Shown in pieces: positions 27,694-36,006 of a DNA stretch of 47,774 nucleotides. Location of the stretch: NCBI GenBank assembly GCA_018813505.1, contig JAHJBM010000003.1:1-47774 (forward strand), given 5' to 3'. Both the position numbers and the translations under genes were made by a program. The stretch is from Microcaldota archaeon (lineage in GTDB: Archaea; Micrarchaeota; Micrarchaeia; Anstonellales; Bilamarchaeaceae). The notes beneath the pieces were generated by a model. The model was not told the DNA's origin, did not search any database, and worked only from the letters and a program-made list of their open reading frames with translations. Every line of letters starts with the position of its first letter. Within the stretch, counting starts at the first letter, position 1.

Positions 27694-29265
27694 ATGTCAA
27701 TGGATGCTACATATGAGACGTTAGATAAAGTTTGGAAAATAACCTGCAAAACGCTTTTAGGAGATGAGATTGGAGAGCTTAAACAGTATGACAAATGGCT
27801 TAGTGAATACGTAGAACCAGTTAAACAGAAAAAATCCACAGTATCAGGTAAAAATGTTTATTTTGCGGTCCCATATTATTGTGAAGATGGGAAATTTGTA
27901 TCATTAGACGAAATAGATTTCAATAAAAGATTTAGTCCACTTGACATCAACGAAATAAAAGATATTGATTCCATTGCAGATGCGTTCAGAGAGAGATTTC
28001 AGTATTGTGGAAATGTAGTACTTGGAAATTCGAAAAATATCGGAGAAAGTTCAAACATCCAGAATTCACATTATGTTTACAAATCAGATTATGTCTATGG
28101 TTGTGAATATGTTGCTTATTCTTCACACGTCAAAAATTGCAAGTACGTATTTACTACCAATAGTGATTGTGGATCTGATTTTCTTATAAGATGTCTTGAG
28201 GGATTTAACGGACATAGATCATTTGAAACATGGACTTGTTTTAACTGTAGCGATTGTTATTGTAGTTTTGGAGCAAGAGGATCACAAAATGTGATGTTTT
28301 CTTTTAATACAGATACAAAAAGTTTTGTTATTGGAAACCTAGAGTTAGGTAAAGACAAGTTTTTACAAATCAAAAACAAATTAGTGGAACAAATAAGAGA
28401 CGAATTAGAGGATAAGAAATACTTGCCTTCAGTAATTGATATGGCAACTGAACCAGGAAAAAAAGCAAGGATTGAACTGGATTTCGAAAACTGCGACGAA
28501 AAAAAGAACTTAGAAACCATAGAAAACGTATTTAGAAAAACATCAAAAACGATTCTTGGAAAGGAATTAACAGATCTTGACAGATATGACAGATGGCTGA
28601 CAAAACACATACCCCCAGTTCAAAAAGCAAAATCATGTGTAAGCAACAGCACTTTATTCAAAAGCAGCAATTATCCTCTTTCAGTATTGCCAGGAGATAG
28701 GTTGGTAAAGGAACATGAAGCAAGAAAAATTGCTACAATTACAAAACTAGATGAAACTGACCTGGAATCCTTTGAAAGTATAAAAAGTTCGCTTTGGAAA
28801 ATAGCTTTTTTCATATCAGAATTCAGGCTAGGTGAAAACAACAATGTCTTTGAAAGCGCCCTATCAAACAGTTCTGTAAACTGTTGCCGCGGCTGTGTTT
28901 ATAATGACAGCAAGAACTCTGCATACTGTTTTTGGCCAAGGAATTCCGAATATATGTTTGGAAGTCAATTAACCGTTGAATCAAGTTTGGGCATAAAATG
29001 TTATAATTCACTAAAACTCTCAAGAGGATTTGAAGTTGATAGCTGCAGTAATTGTTCGGATATTTACTATTCACATAACTGCGAAAACGTGCAAGATTCC
29101 ATGTTTTGTTTTAATGTGAAGAATATGAGACATGGAATAGGAAATGCAGTTTATGCTCTGGATAAATACAAACAAACGAAAACGGCCATACTTGAACAAA
29201 TAATAAACGAATTAGAAGATAAAAAAGATTTGAAATGGGATATATTTAACATTGGATGTGAATAA
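27694..29265 (+). CDS. Cys-rich probable beta-helix protein with two tandem modules (C1+C2)
   Basis: 523 aa with the ~255 aa module twice; 'CGNVVLGNSKNIGESSNIQNSHYVYKSDYVYGCEYVAYSSHVKNCKYV' in C1, 'NCENVQDSMFCFNVKNMRHGIGN' in C2. Confidence 0.75.
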   Translation: MSMDATYETLDKVWKITCKTLLGDEIGELKQYDKWLSEYVEPVKQKKSTVSGKNVYFAVPYYCEDGKFVSLDEIDFNKRFSPLDINEIKDIDSIADAFRERFQYCGNVVLGNSKNIGESSNIQNSHYVYKSDYVYGCEYVAYSSHVKNCKYVFTTNSDCGSDFLIRCLEGFNGHRSFETWTCFNCSDCYCSFGARGSQNVMFSFNTDTKSFVIGNLELGKDKFLQIKNKLVEQIRDELEDKKYLPSVIDMATEPGKKARIELDFENCDEKKNLETIENVFRKTSKTILGKELTDLDRYDRWLTKHIPPVQKAKSCVSNSTLFKSSNYPLSVLPGDRLVKEHEARKIATITKLDETDLESFESIKSSLWKIAFFISEFRLGENNNVFESALSNSSVNCCRGCVYNDSKNSAYCFWPRNSEYMFGSQLTVESSLGIKCYNSLKLSRGFEVDSCSNCSDIYYSHNCENVQDSMFCFNVKNMRHGIGNAVYALDKYKQTKTAILEQIINELEDKKDLKWDIFNIGCE

Positions 29266-29270
29266 CCCAC

Positions 29271-29300
29271 AATGTTCCATAAAAGAACATTTAAAAACAT
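29271..29300 (+). promoter_or_regulatory. Promoter module of PLP-like paralog 1
   Basis: AATGTTC-N7-GAACATT inverted repeat overlapping TATA-like catttaaaaacataaa; nearly identical module before paralog 2. Confidence 0.5.
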
Positions 29301-29328
29301 AAACCAGCAATGTAAATACTGAACAACG

Positions 29329-30801
29329 ATGAAACAAATAAGAAAAGAAAGACCAGCATATTTAGGCCTAAGGATAGGGGAAACCCCATGTTTGCGTCAC
29401 AATCGCCTTAGTTCACTAGAAACAAGGATTATAATAAAAGACGAATCAGAAAATGAAGCCAGTGGAACCGCTAAAGATAGAAAGATGCGTGCAGTAATAG
29501 AAAGATACAGACATAGTGACAATGTAGTGTTGGTACAGATTACTGCAGGAAATGCAGGTTTGAGTCTTTTAGAACTTGTAAAAAGATTCCGGGAAAAATA
29601 CCCTGAAAAAGACTGGAAAGTAGTGAATATTATTTCTTCAAAAATGGATGAAAAAATAAAGGCTAAATTCAGAGAATATGATGAAGAATATTCTACTCTT
29701 GTTGAACATGACAGCAAACAATTGATAACAGATAAAGAGATGATGGAATTTGCAGAATCAGCAGCTCCAAATGAACATTATGAGATCATACAAGTCGAGT
29801 CACACGAACACATTAAATTAGAAGAAGGTTATTGGAAGATATGGCAGGAAATAGTTGATGCTGATATAAGACCAGATTATGTATTCTTACCTGCCGGAAG
29901 TGGGGAGACATTACTTGCCATAGTGACTGCTGCACTTAATTGGACAGAAGAGCATGGAGAGAAGCTCCCAATATTTGTCGGAATGTGTTTACCAGACAGT
30001 CCACTTTTATTAAACCAGGAATTTGTAGAAAATGATGATGATAGCCCAAACAAGATTAGAACGCCACATAGTCCATTTTTAGGTGAAGTAAAAAGATTAG
30101 AAAGAGAGAAAATATTGCATCTTGTAGGAGTGGATGATTTAGAGATTGGACAGAAACTTATGCAACTAACAGACTTGCGAATAAACGTAGAACGAGCATC
30201 TGCAACTGCATTTTGTGGACCAGATAAATTCAGATTAGAAGGAAAAGAAGTAGTTATAATCAATACAGGAAAGGGGAAATATAGTGGTGATGAAGAGAAA
30301 AGATTTGTGAGGAGAAAAATCAGGAGATTGGCTACTTTTCTTACTGCAGTTGTCTTGAGCGTAATAAGTCTAATAACATTTGGTGCTACCACAACATGTA
30401 CAATGAGGAATGGAGTTGCCACAGTGCATAATACTTTGTTAGGTTCTTATGCATTTGGGGTTCTGGAAACAAGTTATGAACAAAGGAGGGCATACCTAGC
30501 ATTAGCTAAAGTAGAGGAAAGTGCAGATTTAGATAAGGATGGGAGAATTGAAACAAACGAGATTGGAGATATTTGCAAAGTTCTTCAGACAGAAAGGAAC
30601 AAAGAATGTAGAACCAAAGCGCAGGAAGGATCATTGACATTAGTTGATTTTAGAATTGATGAACTCGACTGTTATCACAGAATACGGGAAACCCCACCAA
30701 TGATTGGGCAATTTAGTATGGTAAATGAATCAAATAATGCACAATGTATGGGCATTTTACATGATAGTGAGCCAACGATAAGAGAGATACTAAATGAATA
30801 G
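29329..30801 (+). CDS. Fold-type-II PLP-enzyme-like domain + TM + EF-hand-like loop, paralog 1
   Basis: IKDESENEASGTAKDRK (PLP-Lys region), TAGNAGLS, PAGSGETLL, INTGKG; TM 'ATFLTAVVLSVISLITFGA'; EF-hand loop DLDKDGRIETNE; C...C pair after it. Confidence 0.8.
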   Translation: MKQIRKERPAYLGLRIGETPCLRHNRLSSLETRIIIKDESENEASGTAKDRKMRAVIERYRHSDNVVLVQITAGNAGLSLLELVKRFREKYPEKDWKVVNIISSKMDEKIKAKFREYDEEYSTLVEHDSKQLITDKEMMEFAESAAPNEHYEIIQVESHEHIKLEEGYWKIWQEIVDADIRPDYVFLPAGSGETLLAIVTAALNWTEEHGEKLPIFVGMCLPDSPLLLNQEFVENDDDSPNKIRTPHSPFLGEVKRLEREKILHLVGVDDLEIGQKLMQLTDLRINVERASATAFCGPDKFRLEGKEVVIINTGKGKYSGDEEKRFVRRKIRRLATFLTAVVLSVISLITFGATTTCTMRNGVATVHNTLLGSYAFGVLETSYEQRRAYLALAKVEESADLDKDGRIETNEIGDICKVLQTERNKECRTKAQEGSLTLVDFRIDELDCYHRIRETPPMIGQFSMVNESNNAQCMGILHDSEPTIREILNE

Positions 30802-30926
30802 TGAAACTAATCCTTATTAATCCCTCTTCTTCTTAGGGTTCGTTTTTCCTTTTTTAATATAAGATCTCCGTTTTTAGCTATTCCATGCACAACAGGAACA
30901 CCACTGGCAGAATAAGAAGTTTCATC

Positions 30927-32747
30927 TTATGAATTTTCTTCAGCGATAGGTTCTGGAAGTTCGGGCTTCGCAATCTTCTCTACAGAAGAAGAACCAGACT
31001 CGCCATTCGAATCATCAGATGAATCCGATGAATAAATAGGAATTTGAGGATTTGTAGCTTCACCTAACCCCCACCGTGCCATATCAACGATCTTTAATTT
31101 CATTGGAAGTAGATATTTTGTACCGTCAAAAAGCCTCACAATACACTCCCTTTGATGCAAACGAACAAACATCTCTTTCTTTGATTCCTCCAATTCTGTC
31201 TGACCTCTGCTTTTCTTGAAATATTCCTCGACTTTAATTTCCATTATCGAACTAAGCATAGCTGCATCCTGTTTGTTTACTTTGAAGGCGATAATATTTC
31301 TAGTATTTGAAACAATACTATCAAGCACTTCTTTACTCAGCTGACCAAGATATTGGCATGATAGATAAGCAAATAGATTGAATTTTCTTGTTTCTGAAAG
31401 GATATCTCTAGTTACTCTTGTTTCAACTCGGGGAAATTCATCCACAACCAACACTGTCGGTTTATCCATCAGTTTTTCAGTGATGGCAAGGATATACATC
31501 TGGTTTATGATTGCGCCTGCAAGAAAACTGATCATTCGCCTTCCAAAGAAGTGTGGATTGAATGATACCACAGTTATGCGATTATTTTTTATCGATTCGA
31601 GCAGATTTTCTCGTTTCTTTTCTTTTCCAAGATAAAGCTCATATTCACCAATAAAATTTAGGATTGGTAGAATCGCATTATTGAAATGATGAATGTAGAT
31701 ATCATTGTATTCTTCATCAAAAAATCGTTTGACTTCGGAATTGTCAGACATACTTACAAATTCTGCTTTGACAGCTGAATCGGTCAGAAGTTTGCTTATG
31801 TTTGCCAATTCGAGCTTGTCGATCGAAACCAGGAGATGTATTGTATAGAAAAGAACCCGTTCTGAATATTTGTTTTCCTGCCCGATACTTGAGGAGATCA
31901 ATTGCGAAATAAGCTGAGTGAGCATCGGTGATTTTTCTTGTCCTACGTCAAGAGGTTCAATGTAGTTATCTATGAAATTTATAACTTTTGAACCTTTCAG
32001 GATTTTGCCAAATTCACCATGCGGATCGATTACAATGGTTCTGGTAGTATCTTTATGTTTTGCTTCAAGCGCTTTTAGAAGTACAGCAAGAGCTTTGCTT
32101 TTACCTGCACCCGAAGTACCAACGATTAGAGTGTGTTGAAGGGAATCGTAGTTATCCACACCCAAACTCATCCCAGTTTCTTCAAAAACAGGAAATTTTG
32201 AACTCATGTGCATTGTTTTTGGCAATGGTTCCAATAGCTCGATATAGATGGACGGATTTTTTTCAAGATCAAATCTAAGAAACTCTGTGGGCTTGCGTAC
32301 GATTACAACTCCCTTTTTCCCATGTGCATTGGTAATTGTTCCGATTGTTATGAATTTACCCAAGATCTTGCTTACGTTCAAGGAGATCTCTTCGATATCA
32401 GCTTTAAGTATGAAATCAAGAACATCATGCCTTGAACCGTTGATCAGGAAAAAACTTGGAAATGGAAAAAACGAGCCAGGAATTTTTTGTATTGTGGTTG
32501 TTTCGCATAAACGGAATGGGAATATTAATGCTGAGAGATTTTTAAGGCATGATTTTTCCCGAATGTATAATTTGACAGTATTCTCTTTTCTCCTTAAAAT
32601 GAAATTAATTGGATTGATGGAGAAGATATCTGAAAAGGCAATGAACCCCAAAAGAGGGAATTTTGCCTTAACGATAAGATTGAAGAGATTCGCTACATCT
32701 AACATTTCCACCTTTGGTGAATAAAGGTGCATTTCCCGAACTTCCAT
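30927..32747 (-). CDS. HerA/VirD4/TraG-like P-loop ATPase
   Basis: Walker A LIVGTSGAGKSKAL, Walker B-like PTVLVVDEFPR; C-terminal Ser/acidic tail; in-frame open codons continue after the TAA to 30807. Confidence 0.8.
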   Translation of the reverse strand: MEVREMHLYSPKVEMLDVANLFNLIVKAKFPLLGFIAFSDIFSINPINFILRRKENTVKLYIREKSCLKNLSALIFPFRLCETTTIQKIPGSFFPFPSFFLINGSRHDVLDFILKADIEEISLNVSKILGKFITIGTITNAHGKKGVVIVRKPTEFLRFDLEKNPSIYIELLEPLPKTMHMSSKFPVFEETGMSLGVDNYDSLQHTLIVGTSGAGKSKALAVLLKALEAKHKDTTRTIVIDPHGEFGKILKGSKVINFIDNYIEPLDVGQEKSPMLTQLISQLISSSIGQENKYSERVLFYTIHLLVSIDKLELANISKLLTDSAVKAEFVSMSDNSEVKRFFDEEYNDIYIHHFNNAILPILNFIGEYELYLGKEKKRENLLESIKNNRITVVSFNPHFFGRRMISFLAGAIINQMYILAITEKLMDKPTVLVVDEFPRVETRVTRDILSETRKFNLFAYLSCQYLGQLSKEVLDSIVSNTRNIIAFKVNKQDAAMLSSIMEIKVEEYFKKSRGQTELEESKKEMFVRLHQRECIVRLFDGTKYLLPMKLKIVDMARWGLGEATNPQIPIYSSDSSDDSNGESGSSSVEKIAKPELPEPIAEENS

Positions 32748-32795
32748 TTAAATACACTAGAAACTATTTACTACAACCTTGTATATATGATTAGA

Positions 32796-32811
32796 GCCGT
32801 TCCAGAACGGC
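32796..32811. promoter_or_regulatory. Palindromic candidate operator between ATPase and PLP-like paralog 2
   Basis: GCCGTT-CCAG-AACGGC, same 6-4-6 architecture as 26091-26106 with symmetric transitions. Confidence 0.55.
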
Positions 32812-32851
32812 GATTATCGCACAATGATGGAGGATCCACCATAAATAACCA

Positions 32852-32874
32852 TAAAGAAACATTTAAAAACATAA
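32852..32874 (+). promoter_or_regulatory. Promoter module of PLP-like paralog 2
   Basis: ataaagaaacatttaaaaacataaa, near-identical to the paralog 1 promoter at about 29278-29303. Confidence 0.5.
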
Positions 32875-32893
32875 ATAGACAAAGAAAATAACT

Positions 32894-34552
32894 GTGGGAC
32901 TAATCAGACGAAGAGATGAACCTCAGACAGGCAAAAAAACTGCAGCTATATCCTCAGCCAAGCCAAAAATAGGCCACACTCCATTGTATGAAAGTACTGA
33001 ACTTAGTTCAACACATTGTACGTCAGTATGGATTAAGGATGAGAATGGAAATGAAATTAGCCATACTGCTAAAGATAGGAGAAATATAGCACTAATTGAG
33101 AAGTATGCAGATAGAACTGAAATCGCATTTGTCCAGATAACTGCAGGCAATTCTGGATTTAGCATGGCAAAAATTGCAAAACAATTTGAAGATGAGAATC
33201 CAGGAAAAACAAGAATAGTAGTGAATATTGTTTCAAAAAATACTCCTAAAAAGATAAAAAACGCATTATGCAACGCAGGTTCGCTAGTTGTAGAAATGGA
33301 CTTGAACGAAAAAATAATTAGCGTTCCTGAAATGCAACAGATTGCACAGGAAGCTGTTAGGAAAAAATTGACACGTGAACTCAATGAATCTGATATAGTT
33401 CAGGTTGAACAGTATGGGATTGTAGGAGGATATGATCAGATAACACAGGAAATTTACGATCAAATGACTGGAGAAGGTAGAAAACCAGCTAGAATATTCG
33501 TATCTGCAGGTTCAGGACACACTCTTCTTGAAATAACAGAAAAAGCAATTGAATTGTGGGGCGAAGAATGTCCAGAAATTATTGGTGTAACCACTGATGG
33601 CAGTCCCCTTTTATCTGATGAGTTTTTTGTAGAACAACATGATGGAAATGAAGCTGAAAAACTCTGTACTTCATACACTCCATTCAAATCAGCAATAGCA
33701 AAACTTCGAACGAAGGAAGGAAAGAACGTAGTTGAAATAATTGCTGCATCAGATGAGCGAATACGCCAGATTCAAGAAAAATTAAGTAGATATGGAATTC
33801 AAACTGAAGGAGCATCGGCAGCTGCTTTCTGCGGATTGGAAATCCTAAAGAAGAACGGAGTGTTAAAACCAGATGAGATAAACATAGTAGTGAATACTGG
33901 AACGGGAATTGTAGATGATTCAACCAGTGGAAAAATTTTGAAAAAGATAAAAAGAAAGTTGAGAAATAATCGAATTACCATCTTGGCTGCTGCAATTCTT
34001 GCTAACATACTGATATCAGTTTGTTTGATGCCCCAGACAGATGTTGAAAAAGAGAGATTTTTACGATTGCAAAGAAGAGAATATGAGATGCAGACAGAAT
34101 ATACTAAAATACAAAGGACAATGGATAGAGTTAGATTGTATCTGAATAGAGATGGTAGCCAGGTACTCAGTGAAGAAGAACTAATTAGGGGCTGTAGATT
34201 ACTTCCTGATATGAATGATCACCCATGTCAAAATGGACCACAGAGAATAATATTCTCTGAACAGGATTTTACAATGGATGAGGCCATATTCATAATCCAT
34301 TTATCAGAACTGGGTTCTGACGTTATAACTATTCCGAGTAGGCAACGAATTACACAGGAGTATCTTGAAAAAAGAAGAACAGTGAGAGAAAGAGGACCAA
34401 CACTTGGAGAACTTAGTTATGATATATATACACAACGACTAGTGAGAAGAAGAGTACCCTGGTCTGATGAGCCACAATACCGATTCAGAGAATTTGATCC
34501 AGACAATCCGTTTGATCCTGAAAAAGAAGAACTTTGTGGTGATCATAGGTGA
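32894..34552 (+). CDS. Fold-type-II PLP-enzyme-like domain + TM + EF-hand-like loop, paralog 2
   Basis: IKDENGNEISHTAKDRR, TAGNSGFS, SAGSGHTLL, EGASAAAFCGL, VVNTGTG; TM 'ITILAAAILANILISVCLM'; loop NRDGSQVLSEEE. GTG start. Confidence 0.8.
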   Translation: MGLIRRRDEPQTGKKTAAISSAKPKIGHTPLYESTELSSTHCTSVWIKDENGNEISHTAKDRRNIALIEKYADRTEIAFVQITAGNSGFSMAKIAKQFEDENPGKTRIVVNIVSKNTPKKIKNALCNAGSLVVEMDLNEKIISVPEMQQIAQEAVRKKLTRELNESDIVQVEQYGIVGGYDQITQEIYDQMTGEGRKPARIFVSAGSGHTLLEITEKAIELWGEECPEIIGVTTDGSPLLSDEFFVEQHDGNEAEKLCTSYTPFKSAIAKLRTKEGKNVVEIIAASDERIRQIQEKLSRYGIQTEGASAAAFCGLEILKKNGVLKPDEINIVVNTGTGIVDDSTSGKILKKIKRKLRNNRITILAAAILANILISVCLMPQTDVEKERFLRLQRREYEMQTEYTKIQRTMDRVRLYLNRDGSQVLSEEELIRGCRLLPDMNDHPCQNGPQRIIFSEQDFTMDEAIFIIHLSELGSDVITIPSRQRITQEYLEKRRTVRERGPTLGELSYDIYTQRLVRRRVPWSDEPQYRFREFDPDNPFDPEKEELCGDHR

Positions 34553-36006
34553 CAGTAAGAACTCTGACATATGTTTCAAAACTCGTACGAAGTCCACTCG
34601 ATCCTAATCCCAGATATAAAGGCAGATGTAACGGAGCCAATGTTTTAATCAAAGATGAAAGTGGAAGAAGAGGTGGCTCGCTGCCATGTACGATAAAGGC
34701 AGTAAGAATGGAACCATTTGTTGAAAAATATTCAAGAACTGATGATGAAATAGTGTTTGTTCACATAACTTATGGTAATTCAGGATATGAACTAGGAAGA
34801 ATTGCAAGGGACTGGGAAACACAAACAGGTCAAAAAAGGACAGTTGTCAATCTTGTGCCCAAAGGAAAAATGACAAAAGCAATGATAAGAAAACTAGAAG
34901 AACATTCGATTGTGATTGAGGTAGATATCACAAAAGAGATATGCCTGAACGAAATGAGGCGTATAGTAAAAAAGACTTTGAATAGAGAGATAGCTGATGA
35001 CAGGATAATAAAAGTCGATGATACTGAACCAAAAAATGGTTATCAACGGATTGTAAGAGAGATGAGAGAACAACTGGAAGAACAAAATGAGTCAGTACCA
35101 AAATACCTATTTTGCCCTGTTGGTGATGGCGAACTTGCAGTGGCACTTGCAAAAGCAGCTCAAGAAGAATGGGTTGGAAATGCACCAAAAATAATTGGTG
35201 TAACAGTAAGTGGAAATATTCTGGCACCAGAAAATGAAAACAAAGATTTCCTTGGGCATCCAAAGGAAAGTGTTGCAGACAAACTGGTTTGTGGTCATTC
35301 TAATCACAAGGAAGAGATTAAATTATTGGTTGATAAAGGCAGACTTGAGATAATCACAGTAAGTGATAAGGCGATAAAAATAGAGCACGAATTTCTACAA
35401 ATGATTGATATGGATGCAGAGCCTTCGGCAGCAGTCGCTTTTGCAGGTGCAGTAGGATATAAACTAACACCAGAAGACATGGTAGTTGTTGTGAATACGG
35501 GTGAAGGAATTTATGATAAAAAAAGCGCTGAAAAAAGAGTGAGGAAACAATTTAGAAGAATGATAGCAGTTGCAGCTGCTACAACAGCAATTGCATTAGT
35601 AGCCATAGGATTTGCCATTACATTATACTTGCTTTATAGAACCGAATATCAGAGAAGAGTTTACATGGAACTGGTCCAACAAAGAGATAAACAATTAAAT
35701 TATGAAAAAGAGATAAACATAATTAATAGAAGAATTAGATACACGACAATTGCAGAGGTTGCTGCTGACAAAAATAGGAATTTCAATGTGGATGATGATG
35801 AAGCACATGAACTTTGCCAAAGAGTGTATGGTGGAGGTTCGGAAAATGCAGCAAAAAGATGTACTGGAATCTCGTGGCCCAGATTGACTAGCAAAGAAAA
35901 GAGATATTATGGAATGTTAGTTGAGTTAGATATAAATGCGGATTCATTCACATGGAGGATATATGATAGGTTAAGAAGTGAGTGGGATACCGGAACTTTT
36001 GAATAA
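34549..36006 (+). CDS. Fold-type-II PLP-enzyme-like domain + TM + EF-hand-like loop, paralog 3 (divergent)
   Basis: IKDESGRRGGSLPCTIKA, TYGNSGYE, PVGDGELAVAL, VVNTGEG; TM 'IAVAAATTAIALVAIGFAITLYLLY'; loop DKNRNFNVDDDE. 4-nt overlap with paralog 2, GTG start. Confidence 0.78.
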   Translation: MTVRTLTYVSKLVRSPLDPNPRYKGRCNGANVLIKDESGRRGGSLPCTIKAVRMEPFVEKYSRTDDEIVFVHITYGNSGYELGRIARDWETQTGQKRTVVNLVPKGKMTKAMIRKLEEHSIVIEVDITKEICLNEMRRIVKKTLNREIADDRIIKVDDTEPKNGYQRIVREMREQLEEQNESVPKYLFCPVGDGELAVALAKAAQEEWVGNAPKIIGVTVSGNILAPENENKDFLGHPKESVADKLVCGHSNHKEEIKLLVDKGRLEIITVSDKAIKIEHEFLQMIDMDAEPSAAVAFAGAVGYKLTPEDMVVVVNTGEGIYDKKSAEKRVRKQFRRMIAVAAATTAIALVAIGFAITLYLLYRTEYQRRVYMELVQQRDKQLNYEKEINIINRRIRYTTIAEVAADKNRNFNVDDDEAHELCQRVYGGGSENAAKRCTGISWPRLTSKEKRYYGMLVELDINADSFTWRIYDRLRSEWDTGTFE

